DNA from: Arthrobacter gallicola
GTDB lineage: Bacteria; Actinomycetota; Actinomycetes; Actinomycetales; Micrococcaceae
Length of the DNA: 64,000 nucleotides
NCBI RefSeq assembly: GCF_014836775.1
Contig: NZ_JACSQD010000003.1
Span: 427,964-491,963 of the forward strand
Direction: 5' to 3'
Shown here: one piece after another, positions 58,290 through 64,000 of the stretch
How positions within the stretch are numbered: the first letter of the stretch is position 1
Layout: every line of letters begins with the position of its first letter
Made by a program: the position numbers and the translations under genes
Notes under the pieces: model-generated
The model's database searches: none
The model's input: only the letters and a program-made list of their open reading frames with translations
What the model was told of the DNA's origin: nothing

Positions 58290-59795
58290 ATGCGCGGTTT
58301 TCGCGTGAACAGAGCCAGCAAAATGACCCGTGACTACGAACCCGAACAGCCCTCACCGGCCGCCTCCGGAACTCAACCTGACCTCTCCAGCGCCCGGCCA
58401 ACCGTGCCCCCGGCGCAGCCAGAAGCAGCTGTGAAGCCGGGATCAACAGCGCAGCCAGAAGCAAAAGCGCAGCCAGAAGCAACGGCGCAGCCAGAGCCAG
58501 GGGCCGGCCCCGCGTCCGCTTCTCCGCCGCCGTCCCAGGGCCGGTACGGGCGGATCTTCCAGATCGCGGGCAAGGCATTTTTCCCCGTTGCCTTTCTGGC
58601 GAGGCTTCCCCTGGCAATGCTGACGATCGGCGCGTTGACCCTTATCACCAGCACCACCGGGTCCTACGCCCAGGGCGGGTTCGCTGCCGGCGCCGTGGGC
58701 CTTGGCTCCGCGGTGGGAGGCCCGTTCCTCGGATACCTGGCAGACCGGATAGGTCAGCGGCCTCTGCTGCTGGGGGCCGCCGTCGTGAATCCGCTGATGA
58801 TCCTGGCCGTCCTGTTCACGGCAGCCCAGCTGCCTGCCGGCGGCTCGCTCGCCGCTGTGCTTGCAGCGGCCTTTGCGATGGGAGCCACCGGCGCCCAGGT
58901 AGGCCCGCTGGCGCGCGTGCGGTGGATGGCCATGACCAGCCGGGACCGCAGCGGCCGGGAACTGGGCACTGCGCTGTCCTACGAGAGCATGGCCGATGAA
59001 CTCAGTTTTGTCCTGGGTCCTGCCCTGGTTGGCCTGCTTGCCGCAGCGGTGGCGCCGTGGCTTCCGCTGGTGCTGGCTGCGGTGATCTCCGGGACCATGG
59101 TGACGGCCTTCGCGCTGCACCGTTCCGCTGAGACAGTGGTGCCGGCCGGGCGCCGCCGCACGGATCGGAACCGGGCCAAGGCCCGTGCCGCCGGCGCAGA
59201 CCGGCCGTCACCGGCCGGTATCTGGCGCACCTGGGCGGTGCTGGCGCTGCCGATCCTGGGGATGGTGGCGATGGGGACATTCTTCGGTGCCACCCAGGCC
59301 AGCCTCACCGCATTTGGCGGGACCTTCGGCATCGCCGACGCTGCGGGGCTGCTCTATGCCGTCATGGGGATCAGCTCGGCCGTGGCCGCACTGTCTGTCG
59401 CGTTCTGGCCCGAACGCCTGAGCCAGTCCGTTCGCTGGGTCCTGGCTGCGGCCGCGATGACCGGTGCCGCACTGCTGCTGCTGCTGCCGGCCGGGATTCC
59501 GGAGATGCTGGTGGTCCTGTTCGTCCTGGGCATCCCCGTGGGACCAACCATGGTCAGTATTTTCGGCATCGGCGCCCAGCTTGCGCCCCCAAACCTGATG
59601 GGTACCGTGATGACCCTCCTGGCCAGCGGGACGGTGGCCGGAACTGCAGTCGGCTCGGCTCTCGCCGGTCCGCTGGCACAGGAGTACGGGCACTCTGCAT
59701 CCTTCTGGGTCAGCTCCGGGGCCGCCGGCGCCCTCCTGGTCCTGGGCGTTGCATCGGCAGTCGCCGTACGGCGGCTGAAAAAGCCTCAAGCCTAA
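58290..59795 (+). CDS. MFS transporter with repeat-rich N-terminal tail
   Basis: 501 residues, twelve membrane helices after an 85-residue cytosolic tail. Between helices 2 and 3, GYLADRIGQRPLLLGAAVV is MFS motif A. Other features: GATGAQVGPLARVRWMAM and a hydrophilic central loop of Arg/Ala (residues about 285-310). Substrate unknown. The tail carries AQPEA repeats. ATG at 58290 follows a near-perfect ribosome site; it may be translated separately from sbcC. Confidence 0.88.
   Translation: MRGFRVNRASKMTRDYEPEQPSPAASGTQPDLSSARPTVPPAQPEAAVKPGSTAQPEAKAQPEATAQPEPGAGPASASPPPSQGRYGRIFQIAGKAFFPVAFLARLPLAMLTIGALTLITSTTGSYAQGGFAAGAVGLGSAVGGPFLGYLADRIGQRPLLLGAAVVNPLMILAVLFTAAQLPAGGSLAAVLAAAFAMGATGAQVGPLARVRWMAMTSRDRSGRELGTALSYESMADELSFVLGPALVGLLAAAVAPWLPLVLAAVISGTMVTAFALHRSAETVVPAGRRRTDRNRAKARAAGADRPSPAGIWRTWAVLALPILGMVAMGTFFGATQASLTAFGGTFGIADAAGLLYAVMGISSAVAALSVAFWPERLSQSVRWVLAAAAMTGAALLLLLPAGIPEMLVVLFVLGIPVGPTMVSIFGIGAQLAPPNLMGTVMTLLASGTVAGTAVGSALAGPLAQEYGHSASFWVSSGAAGALLVLGVASAVAVRRLKKPQA
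58449..58499 (+). repeat. 18-bp tandem repeat encoding AQPEA(T/K)
   Basis: Units at 58449-58466, 58467-58484 and a partial at 58485-58499 repeat GCGCAGCCAGAAGCA plus one codon. A diverged copy lies at 58413-58427. Confidence 0.8.
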
Positions 59796-59884
59796 CCGAG
59801 CACACACGTATTGCGCGCATTCTTTGCGGGCGGTACGGGTAGATTACGTGACGGTATCAAATGTGGCTCCAATCACGTTTTTTC

Positions 59885-59913
59885 CTTGACGAGGGGTGAC
59901 CTATTTCATAGCG
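59885..59913 (+). promoter_or_regulatory. Promoter of the NMT1-type ABC operon
   Basis: TTGACG (59885-59890), a 17-bp spacer, and TAGCGT (59908-59913): the best-spaced -35/-10 pair in the window. Transcription from about 59920 would give a roughly 148-nt leader. 59796-59884 shows no gene, only a TTTTTT run. Confidence 0.6.
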
Positions 59914-59922
59914 TTTACCTGT

Positions 59923-59934
59923 AGAACTTATGTT
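59923..59934 (+). promoter_or_regulatory. GAAC-N4-GTTC dyad at the ABC operon start site
   Basis: GAAC-TTAT-GTTC lies just past the predicted transcription start, and another half-site pair (GTTC-N7-GAAC) overlaps it. The core equals the actinobacterial LexA box, but the flanks (TA...AA) do not. More likely an operator for a local repressor. Confidence 0.4.
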
Positions 59935-60021
59935 CAACATGCGAACAAGATGCAAACCTCAACGATTTTTGTGGCTGGTTGTTTCTGGGCCGTTCCGTTG
60001 TTGTTGAACTGAGGTCTGGAT

Positions 60022-60041
60022 CCCGCGACCGTCTTCGCGGG
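60022..60041 (+). promoter_or_regulatory. Leader stem-loop before the ABC substrate-binding gene
   Basis: CCCGCGA (60022-60028) and TCGCGGG (60035-60041) form a 7-bp stem followed by GTTTCCCCC, about 15 bp upstream of AAGGAG. The position suits attenuation or translational control. No known riboswitch pattern matches. Confidence 0.4.
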
Positions 60042-60067
60042 GTTTCCCCCGTACAAGGAGCGCTTTA

Positions 60068-61054
60068 GTGAAACGCAATACCCCCCTCCTCCTGACTGCC
60101 GCGCTGGCTCTGACCCTCAGTGGCTGTGGAGGTGGATCTCTCTCCGGCGGCGAGGGCACCTCTGCTGCAGAGGGCACCTCCGGACTGACCACCCTCTCCG
60201 TGGGCATTATGCCCATCGTGGACACCGCCCCCATCTGGCTGGGCAAGGAACAGGGTTTCTTTGAAGCCGAGGGCCTGGACCTGGACATCCAGACCACCAC
60301 CGGCGGGGCTGCGGCCGTGCCCGGCGTGGTCAGCGGAGACTTCGATTTCGCCTTTGGCAACGTCGTCTCCGTCATGGTGGCTAATGACAAGGGCCTGGAC
60401 ATCGAGCTGGTATCCAACGGCAACTCGACCACCGGAGACACGTCTTCGGACTTCGGCGCCGTCGTCGTTCCTGCCGGATCCGACATCCAGAGCGCGGCCG
60501 ACCTTGCCGGCAAGACGGTTTCGGTCAACAACCTGTCCAATATCGGTGACACCACAATCCGGAAACTCGTGGAGAACGCCGGCGGTGACCAGGAGAGCAT
60601 CAAGTTCGTGGAGATCCCGTTCCCCGACGCACCCGCGGCGGTCGAATCCGGACAGGTCGATGCTGCCTGGATCCTGGACCCGTTCCTCACCCAGACCGTC
60701 GAAAACGGTGCCCGGGTCATCGCCTACAACTTCGCCGAAACGCACCCGAACCTGGACATCAGCGGCTACTTCACCACCTCCGCGTACGTCGAGGAGAACC
60801 CTGAACTGGTGGAGAAGTTCACTGCGGCGATGAAGAAGTCGCTGGAGTACGCCCAGGAGAACCCGGACGAGGTCCGGGAAATCGTCGGCACCTACACCAA
60901 GATTGACGCCGAGATGCGCGCCAAGATGATCCTGCCGACCTTCCGGGCAGAATTCGACCGCGATGGCCTGACCGTTTTGGGCGAGGCCGCCGCAAGCTAC
61001 GGAACGCTTTCCAAGGCGCCGGATCTGGCCGCCATGCTGCCCGCACAGGACTAG
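60068..61054 (+). CDS. ABC transporter substrate-binding lipoprotein (NMT1/SsuA type)
   Basis: 328 residues from GTG at 60068 after AAGGAG. Lipoprotein signal with lipobox L-S-G-C at residues 16-19 (ALALTLSGCGGG). The NMT1/THI5-like fold begins VGIMPIVDTAPIWLGKEQGF and includes TTTGGAAAVPGVVSGDFDFAF and ESGQVDAAWILDPFLTQ. Relatives bind nitrate, sulfonates, taurine or pyrimidine/riboflavin precursors, and no residue here settles which. First gene of a four-gene import operon. Confidence 0.92.
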   Translation: MKRNTPLLLTAALALTLSGCGGGSLSGGEGTSAAEGTSGLTTLSVGIMPIVDTAPIWLGKEQGFFEAEGLDLDIQTTTGGAAAVPGVVSGDFDFAFGNVVSVMVANDKGLDIELVSNGNSTTGDTSSDFGAVVVPAGSDIQSAADLAGKTVSVNNLSNIGDTTIRKLVENAGGDQESIKFVEIPFPDAPAAVESGQVDAAWILDPFLTQTVENGARVIAYNFAETHPNLDISGYFTTSAYVEENPELVEKFTAAMKKSLEYAQENPDEVREIVGTYTKIDAEMRAKMILPTFRAEFDRDGLTVLGEAAASYGTLSKAPDLAAMLPAQD

Positions 61055-61090
61055 CACCGGACATCCGTCCGGATAACAGAACGAGACCAT

Positions 61091-61879
61091 ATGAACACCT
61101 CTAAACGACTCCCCACGGGGCCGTTGCTGGGTTTGGCGGGAATCCTCGGATTCCTGCTGACCTGGGAACTGATTCCCCGGCTGGGCGTGGTCAACCCCCG
61201 TTTCCTGCCTCCAGCCAGCGAGGTGCTGGGAGTCTTCTTCAGCAACCTGGGCCTGGGAGCCTTCTGGAATGCCGTCCTGGACACCATGACCGGCTGGTTC
61301 CTGGGCCTGCTCATCGCCACCGTTGCCGCCATTGTGCTGGGACTGGTGATCGGCTCCAGCGATTTCCTGCGGAAGGCCACCAACTCCACGATCGAATTCC
61401 TGCGGCCGATTCCCTCGGTCGCCCTGATTCCGCTCGCGGTGCTGCTGTTCGGGCTCAAGCTCGAATCGACTCTTCTGCTGGTGATCTACGCTTCCTTCTG
61501 GCAGGTCCTGATCCAGGTCCTGTACGGAGTGGCGGACGTTGATCCCGTCGCCAGCAACACGGCCAAGAGCTTTGGCCTGGGGCCGCTGGCCCGGATCCGG
61601 TACGTCGTGTGGCCCACCACGCTTCCCTACCTGATGACGGGCATCCGGCTCGCCGCCGCCGTCGCCCTGATCCTGGCGATCACCGCCAGCCTGATCATCG
61701 GCTCACCCGGTCTCGGCAAGGAGATTGCGAACGCCCAGTCAGGCGGCGCCATCTCCCAGATGTACGCGCTTGTGCTGACCACTGGTGTGCTGGGCATCCT
61801 CATCAACATGGGCATGCGCTTCGTTGAACGCCGCACTCTGTCCTGGCACAGCTCGGTACGCGGGGAGGTCGTGGTATGA
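61091..61879 (+). CDS. ABC transporter permease (first of two)
   Basis: 262 residues, six membrane helices. BPD-transport inner membrane component with the EAA-like cytosolic loop (VASNTAKSFGLGPLARIRYVV, ending in WPTTLPYLMTGIRLA). Its stop overlaps the second permease (ATGA), so the pair is made together as a heterodimer. The TTGACC-type ribosome region before the ATG is weak. Confidence 0.92.
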   Translation: MNTSKRLPTGPLLGLAGILGFLLTWELIPRLGVVNPRFLPPASEVLGVFFSNLGLGAFWNAVLDTMTGWFLGLLIATVAAIVLGLVIGSSDFLRKATNSTIEFLRPIPSVALIPLAVLLFGLKLESTLLLVIYASFWQVLIQVLYGVADVDPVASNTAKSFGLGPLARIRYVVWPTTLPYLMTGIRLAAAVALILAITASLIIGSPGLGKEIANAQSGGAISQMYALVLTTGVLGILINMGMRFVERRTLSWHSSVRGEVVV

Positions 61880-62649
61880 ACACGCTCAAAAAAGCCGGCT
61901 ACATAGTCGCACTGCCCGTCCTGCTGATTGTCATCTGGTGGGTCAGCACGCTGGGAAGCACCAACTTCTTCGTCCCCAAGCCGGGCATGCTGCTGGACAA
62001 GCTGGTAACGGTGTGGACGGGGGAGCGGCTGGTCGAAGACGTTCTGCCCAGTCTCACCCGCCTGATTATCGGAATTCTTCTGGCGATTGTCCTGGGTACC
62101 GGCCTGGGTATCCTGGTCGGCACCACGCGCTGGCTGCGGAATCTGCTGGAGCCGGTCCTGGAGTTCTTCCGGGCCATCCCGCCGCCGGTGCTGATCCCGG
62201 TCCTGATGCTGCTCATCGGCGTCAATGACCAGATGAAGATTGCGGTCATCGTTTCGGGCTGCATCTGGCCGGTGCTGCTCAATACCATCGAAGGCGTCCG
62301 CGCCGTCGACGGCGTGCTCAGCGACTCCGCACGCACCTTCCGGATCAGCGGGTTCGCACGCCTGCGCTATCTGGTCCTGCCCAGCGCCAGCCCGCAGATT
62401 ATGGCCGGCGTGCGGCAGTGCCTGTCCATCGGGCTGATCCTGATGGTGATTTCGGAGATGTTCGCATCCTCGGAAGGCCTGGGCTTCACCATCGTCCAGT
62501 TCCAGCGCTCCTTCGCTATCCCGGAGATGTGGAGCGGCATCGTGGTCCTTGGACTGATCGGTGTGGCCATGTCATTTATGTTCCAGTGGGCCGAACGCCG
62601 CATTCTCGGCTGGTACCACGGTTTGAGAGAGGTAGAACATGCAGAGTAA
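61876..62649 (+). CDS. ABC transporter permease (second of two)
   Basis: 257 residues, six membrane helices. The EAA-type loop is DGVLSDSARTFRISGFARLR followed by YLVLPSASPQIMAGVR. It differs clearly from its partner, so it is not a recent duplicate. Overlaps the ATPase gene by 11 bp. Confidence 0.92.
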   Translation: MNTLKKAGYIVALPVLLIVIWWVSTLGSTNFFVPKPGMLLDKLVTVWTGERLVEDVLPSLTRLIIGILLAIVLGTGLGILVGTTRWLRNLLEPVLEFFRAIPPPVLIPVLMLLIGVNDQMKIAVIVSGCIWPVLLNTIEGVRAVDGVLSDSARTFRISGFARLRYLVLPSASPQIMAGVRQCLSIGLILMVISEMFASSEGLGFTIVQFQRSFAIPEMWSGIVVLGLIGVAMSFMFQWAERRILGWYHGLREVEHAE

Positions 62650-63544
62650 CCCCACGGACGGCCAGGGCCAGCCGCTGCTTTCGGTCCGCGGCATCCAGAA
62701 GATCTACAAGGTTGACGCCGGCGAAATCGAAGCAGTCCGCAACCTGACCTTCGATCTGCGTCCGGGGGAACTGGTTTGCCTGGTGGGCCCCTCCGGCAGC
62801 GGCAAGACAACCCTGCTGAAGATCATTGCCGGACTGATGGCTCCGACGTCGGGTGAAGTGGTCCTGGCGGGGAAGAAGGTCACCGAGCCGCCGAAGGACA
62901 TGGCCGTGGTTTTCCAGGAATACGGGCGCAGCCTGTTCCCGTGGATGACGGTCCGGGGCAACGTTGAGCTGCCGCTGAAGAACGCCGGAATCGCCAAGGC
63001 TGAGCGGAACAAGCTGGTTGAGGAAGCCCTGGAAGCGGTGGGCCTGGCCCACGTGCCCACCAGCTATCCGTGGCAGCTCTCCGGCGGTATGCAGCAGCGC
63101 GTGGCCATCGCCCGCGCCGTCGCCTACCAGCCCAAGGTGCTGCTGATGGATGAGCCGTTTGCCGCCGTCGACGCCCAGACCCGCGCGGACCTGGAGGACC
63201 TGGTCCGCAGTGTCTGGGAAAAACTGGGTGTCACCATCCTGTTCGTGACGCACGACATCGACGAGTCCGTCTACCTCGGAGAGCGGGTGGTGGTGCTTTC
63301 CAGCTCGCCGACCGTCGTCCAGGAGGACATTGTCATTGACCTGCCGGAAAAGCGGGACCAGCTCACCACCCGTTCGCTGCCGCGTTTTGTGGAGCTGCGC
63401 AACCACGTGTACGAGCAGATTCAGATCGCGAAGAAGAACAAGGGAGTGGCGAACCCCGCTCCGGTGGACCCGCGGGTCACGGTGCCGCACGCTGCGGCGG
63501 CCGTGGAAGGGCGTCCTCCGGCGAGCGGAATAGACGTTTCCTAG
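62639..63544 (+). CDS. ABC transporter ATP-binding protein (SsuB/TauB type)
   Basis: 301 residues. Walker A GPSGSGKTTLLK, Q-loop VVFQEYGRSLFPW, signature QLSGGMQQRVAIARA, Walker B VLLMDEPFAAVDA, H-loop FVTHDIDESVYLGER. The 45-residue C-terminal tail is basic and variable. Completes the importer. The following hairpin marks the end of the operon. Confidence 0.95.
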   Translation: MQSNPTDGQGQPLLSVRGIQKIYKVDAGEIEAVRNLTFDLRPGELVCLVGPSGSGKTTLLKIIAGLMAPTSGEVVLAGKKVTEPPKDMAVVFQEYGRSLFPWMTVRGNVELPLKNAGIAKAERNKLVEEALEAVGLAHVPTSYPWQLSGGMQQRVAIARAVAYQPKVLLMDEPFAAVDAQTRADLEDLVRSVWEKLGVTILFVTHDIDESVYLGERVVVLSSSPTVVQEDIVIDLPEKRDQLTTRSLPRFVELRNHVYEQIQIAKKNKGVANPAPVDPRVTVPHAAAAVEGRPPASGIDVS

Positions 63545-63586
63545 CCGGTCAGGCGGGCACAGCCGGGCAGGGGTCCGGAACTGCCG

Positions 63587-63628
63587 GGGACCTGGCTTCC
63601 CCCGCTGAGGCGGGGGAAGCCAGGTCCC
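63587..63628 (+). terminator. Terminator of the NMT1-type ABC operon
   Basis: A 19-bp perfect stem (63587-63605 with 63610-63628) and a TGAG loop, 43 bp after the ATPase stop. The longest perfectly paired stem in the window. No U-tract. Confidence 0.9.
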
Positions 63629-63715
63629 TGTCCACTTAAAGGATGGTGGCCTAGTATCGGAAGTCAGCGGCCACGGCAGGCAGCGCGGCCGAAGCACCAG
63701 CCAAAGGAGACAGTT

Positions 63716-63913
63716 GTGGCTGAATCAGGCAAGCAGCATCCGGAAGACCAGCACGGCCAGGAGCAGGAGGAACGCCCGGAGGCGAAGGGCGGAGCCGGGC
63801 CTGAGGGGACTATCCCTGCCACGGGGGACGGCGTTGCGGCGGGCAGTGCCGGCGAAGCTTCGAACTTTGAACCGGAAGAGGACACAGACGCCGCCGGCGA
63901 CGGCGGGTCCTGA
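63716..63913 (+). CDS. Small acidic disordered protein
   Basis: 65 residues from GTG at 63716, after AAAGGAG. No hydrophobic core: Glu, Gly, Ala, Asp and Gln make up most of it (QEQEERPEAKGGAGPEG). TAGTAT at 63652-63657 is a plausible -10. The strong ribosome site and codon use typical of this genome support a real gene. Function unknown. Confidence 0.65.
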   Translation: MAESGKQHPEDQHGQEQEERPEAKGGAGPEGTIPATGDGVAAGSAGEASNFEPEEDTDAAGDGGS

Positions 63914-63928
63914 ACCGGCTAGCTGTAC

Positions 63929-64000
63929 TCAGACAGCAGGTTGATTACACCGGTTGATGGGTGCTTTGCCTCCGAGGCTGCCGTGCGGGCGTTGATGGTT
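63929..64000 (-). CDS. IS481-type transposase, C-terminal end (partial)
   Basis: The last 23 codons of a minus-strand gene that continues beyond the window: NHQRPHGSLGGKAPINR then CNQPAV and TGA at 63929-63931. N-H-x-R-P-H-x-S-L-G-G is the conserved end of IS481/IS3-group DDE integrases, after the catalytic Glu. Whether the element is intact or a remnant cannot be seen here. Its presence means a mobile-element boundary lies at or just beyond 64000. Confidence 0.75.
   Translation of the reverse strand, partial: NHQRPHGSLGGKAPINRCNQPAV

Noticed and set aside
59921..59936. LexA (SOS) box
   Set aside because: GAAC-N4-GTTC matches the core, but the flanking C and G of the consensus are absent and the operon is not a DNA-repair unit.
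59914..60067. TPP-type riboswitch before the NMT1-like operon
   Set aside because: A GAACTGAGGTCTGGAT stretch loosely recalls the 3' half of a TPP element, but the CUGAGA motif and the paired arms are missing.

Overview
The window is GC-rich chromosomal DNA of an actinobacterium, most likely Micrococcaceae (Arthrobacter-like). This is inferred from the gene content: NucS in place of MutS/MutL, a Rho factor with a long Arg/Asn/Asp/Gly-rich insert, DUF2550, DUF3039 and DUF2017 proteins, many GTG/TTG starts, and a gene order that largely matches the Mycobacterium tuberculosis stretch Rv1292-Rv1341 as I remember it. There are no rRNA or tRNA genes, no CRISPR array and no prophage. The only mobile DNA is the tail of an IS481-type transposase at the extreme right edge.

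Layout. 1-2951 (minus): a three-gene flavin electron-transfer module (NqrB/RnfD-like membrane domain fused to an FAD/NAD(P)H reductase, ApbE flavin transferase, FMN-binding lipoprotein). 3176-9698 (plus): argS-lysA-hom-thrC-thrB, for Arg-tRNA charging and aspartate-family amino acids. 9699-15146: rho with a 420-nt leader, then prfA, prmC and tsaC; rpmE, often found between rho and prfA, is absent. 15143-21178: a surface-glycan cassette, with an epimerase and two GT2 glycosyltransferases on minus, and a CapD-like enzyme and a WecA/MraY-type transferase on plus. 21306-29672: the complete F1Fo ATP synthase operon (two small AtpI/AtpZ-type proteins, atpBEFHAGDC, DUF2550). 29781-39943: murA, csp, nucS, an AI-2E transporter, an exported protein of unknown function, a YbbN-type protein, a two-gene ABC exporter and DUF3039. 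40010-46246: MFS exporter and SF2 helicase, pncA/pncB NAD salvage, clpS, DUF2017. 46312-51373: murI, an Rv1339-like phosphodiesterase, rph, rdgB, DedA and a BRCT exonuclease. 51467-59795: ADP-ribosylglycohydrolase, a MIP channel, sbcDC and an MFS protein. 60068-63544: an NMT1/SsuA-type ABC importer with two permeases, then a small acidic protein.

Two organising patterns stand out. First, many transcription units start with a TANNNT hexamer exactly 6-7 nt before the start codon (argS, murA, nucS, the YbbN-like gene, the ABC exporter, DUF3039, pncB, clpS, rph, the ADP-ribosylglycohydrolase, sbcD). This predicts leaderless mRNAs. Second, units are separated by long, perfect, GC-rich hairpins without U-tracts.

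The least explained parts are the flavin module, a 29-bp dyad in the divergent region beside argS, a pentapeptide-repeat tail on the CapD-like protein, a MIP channel whose first NPA box is lost, and the regulated-looking leader of the last ABC operon.
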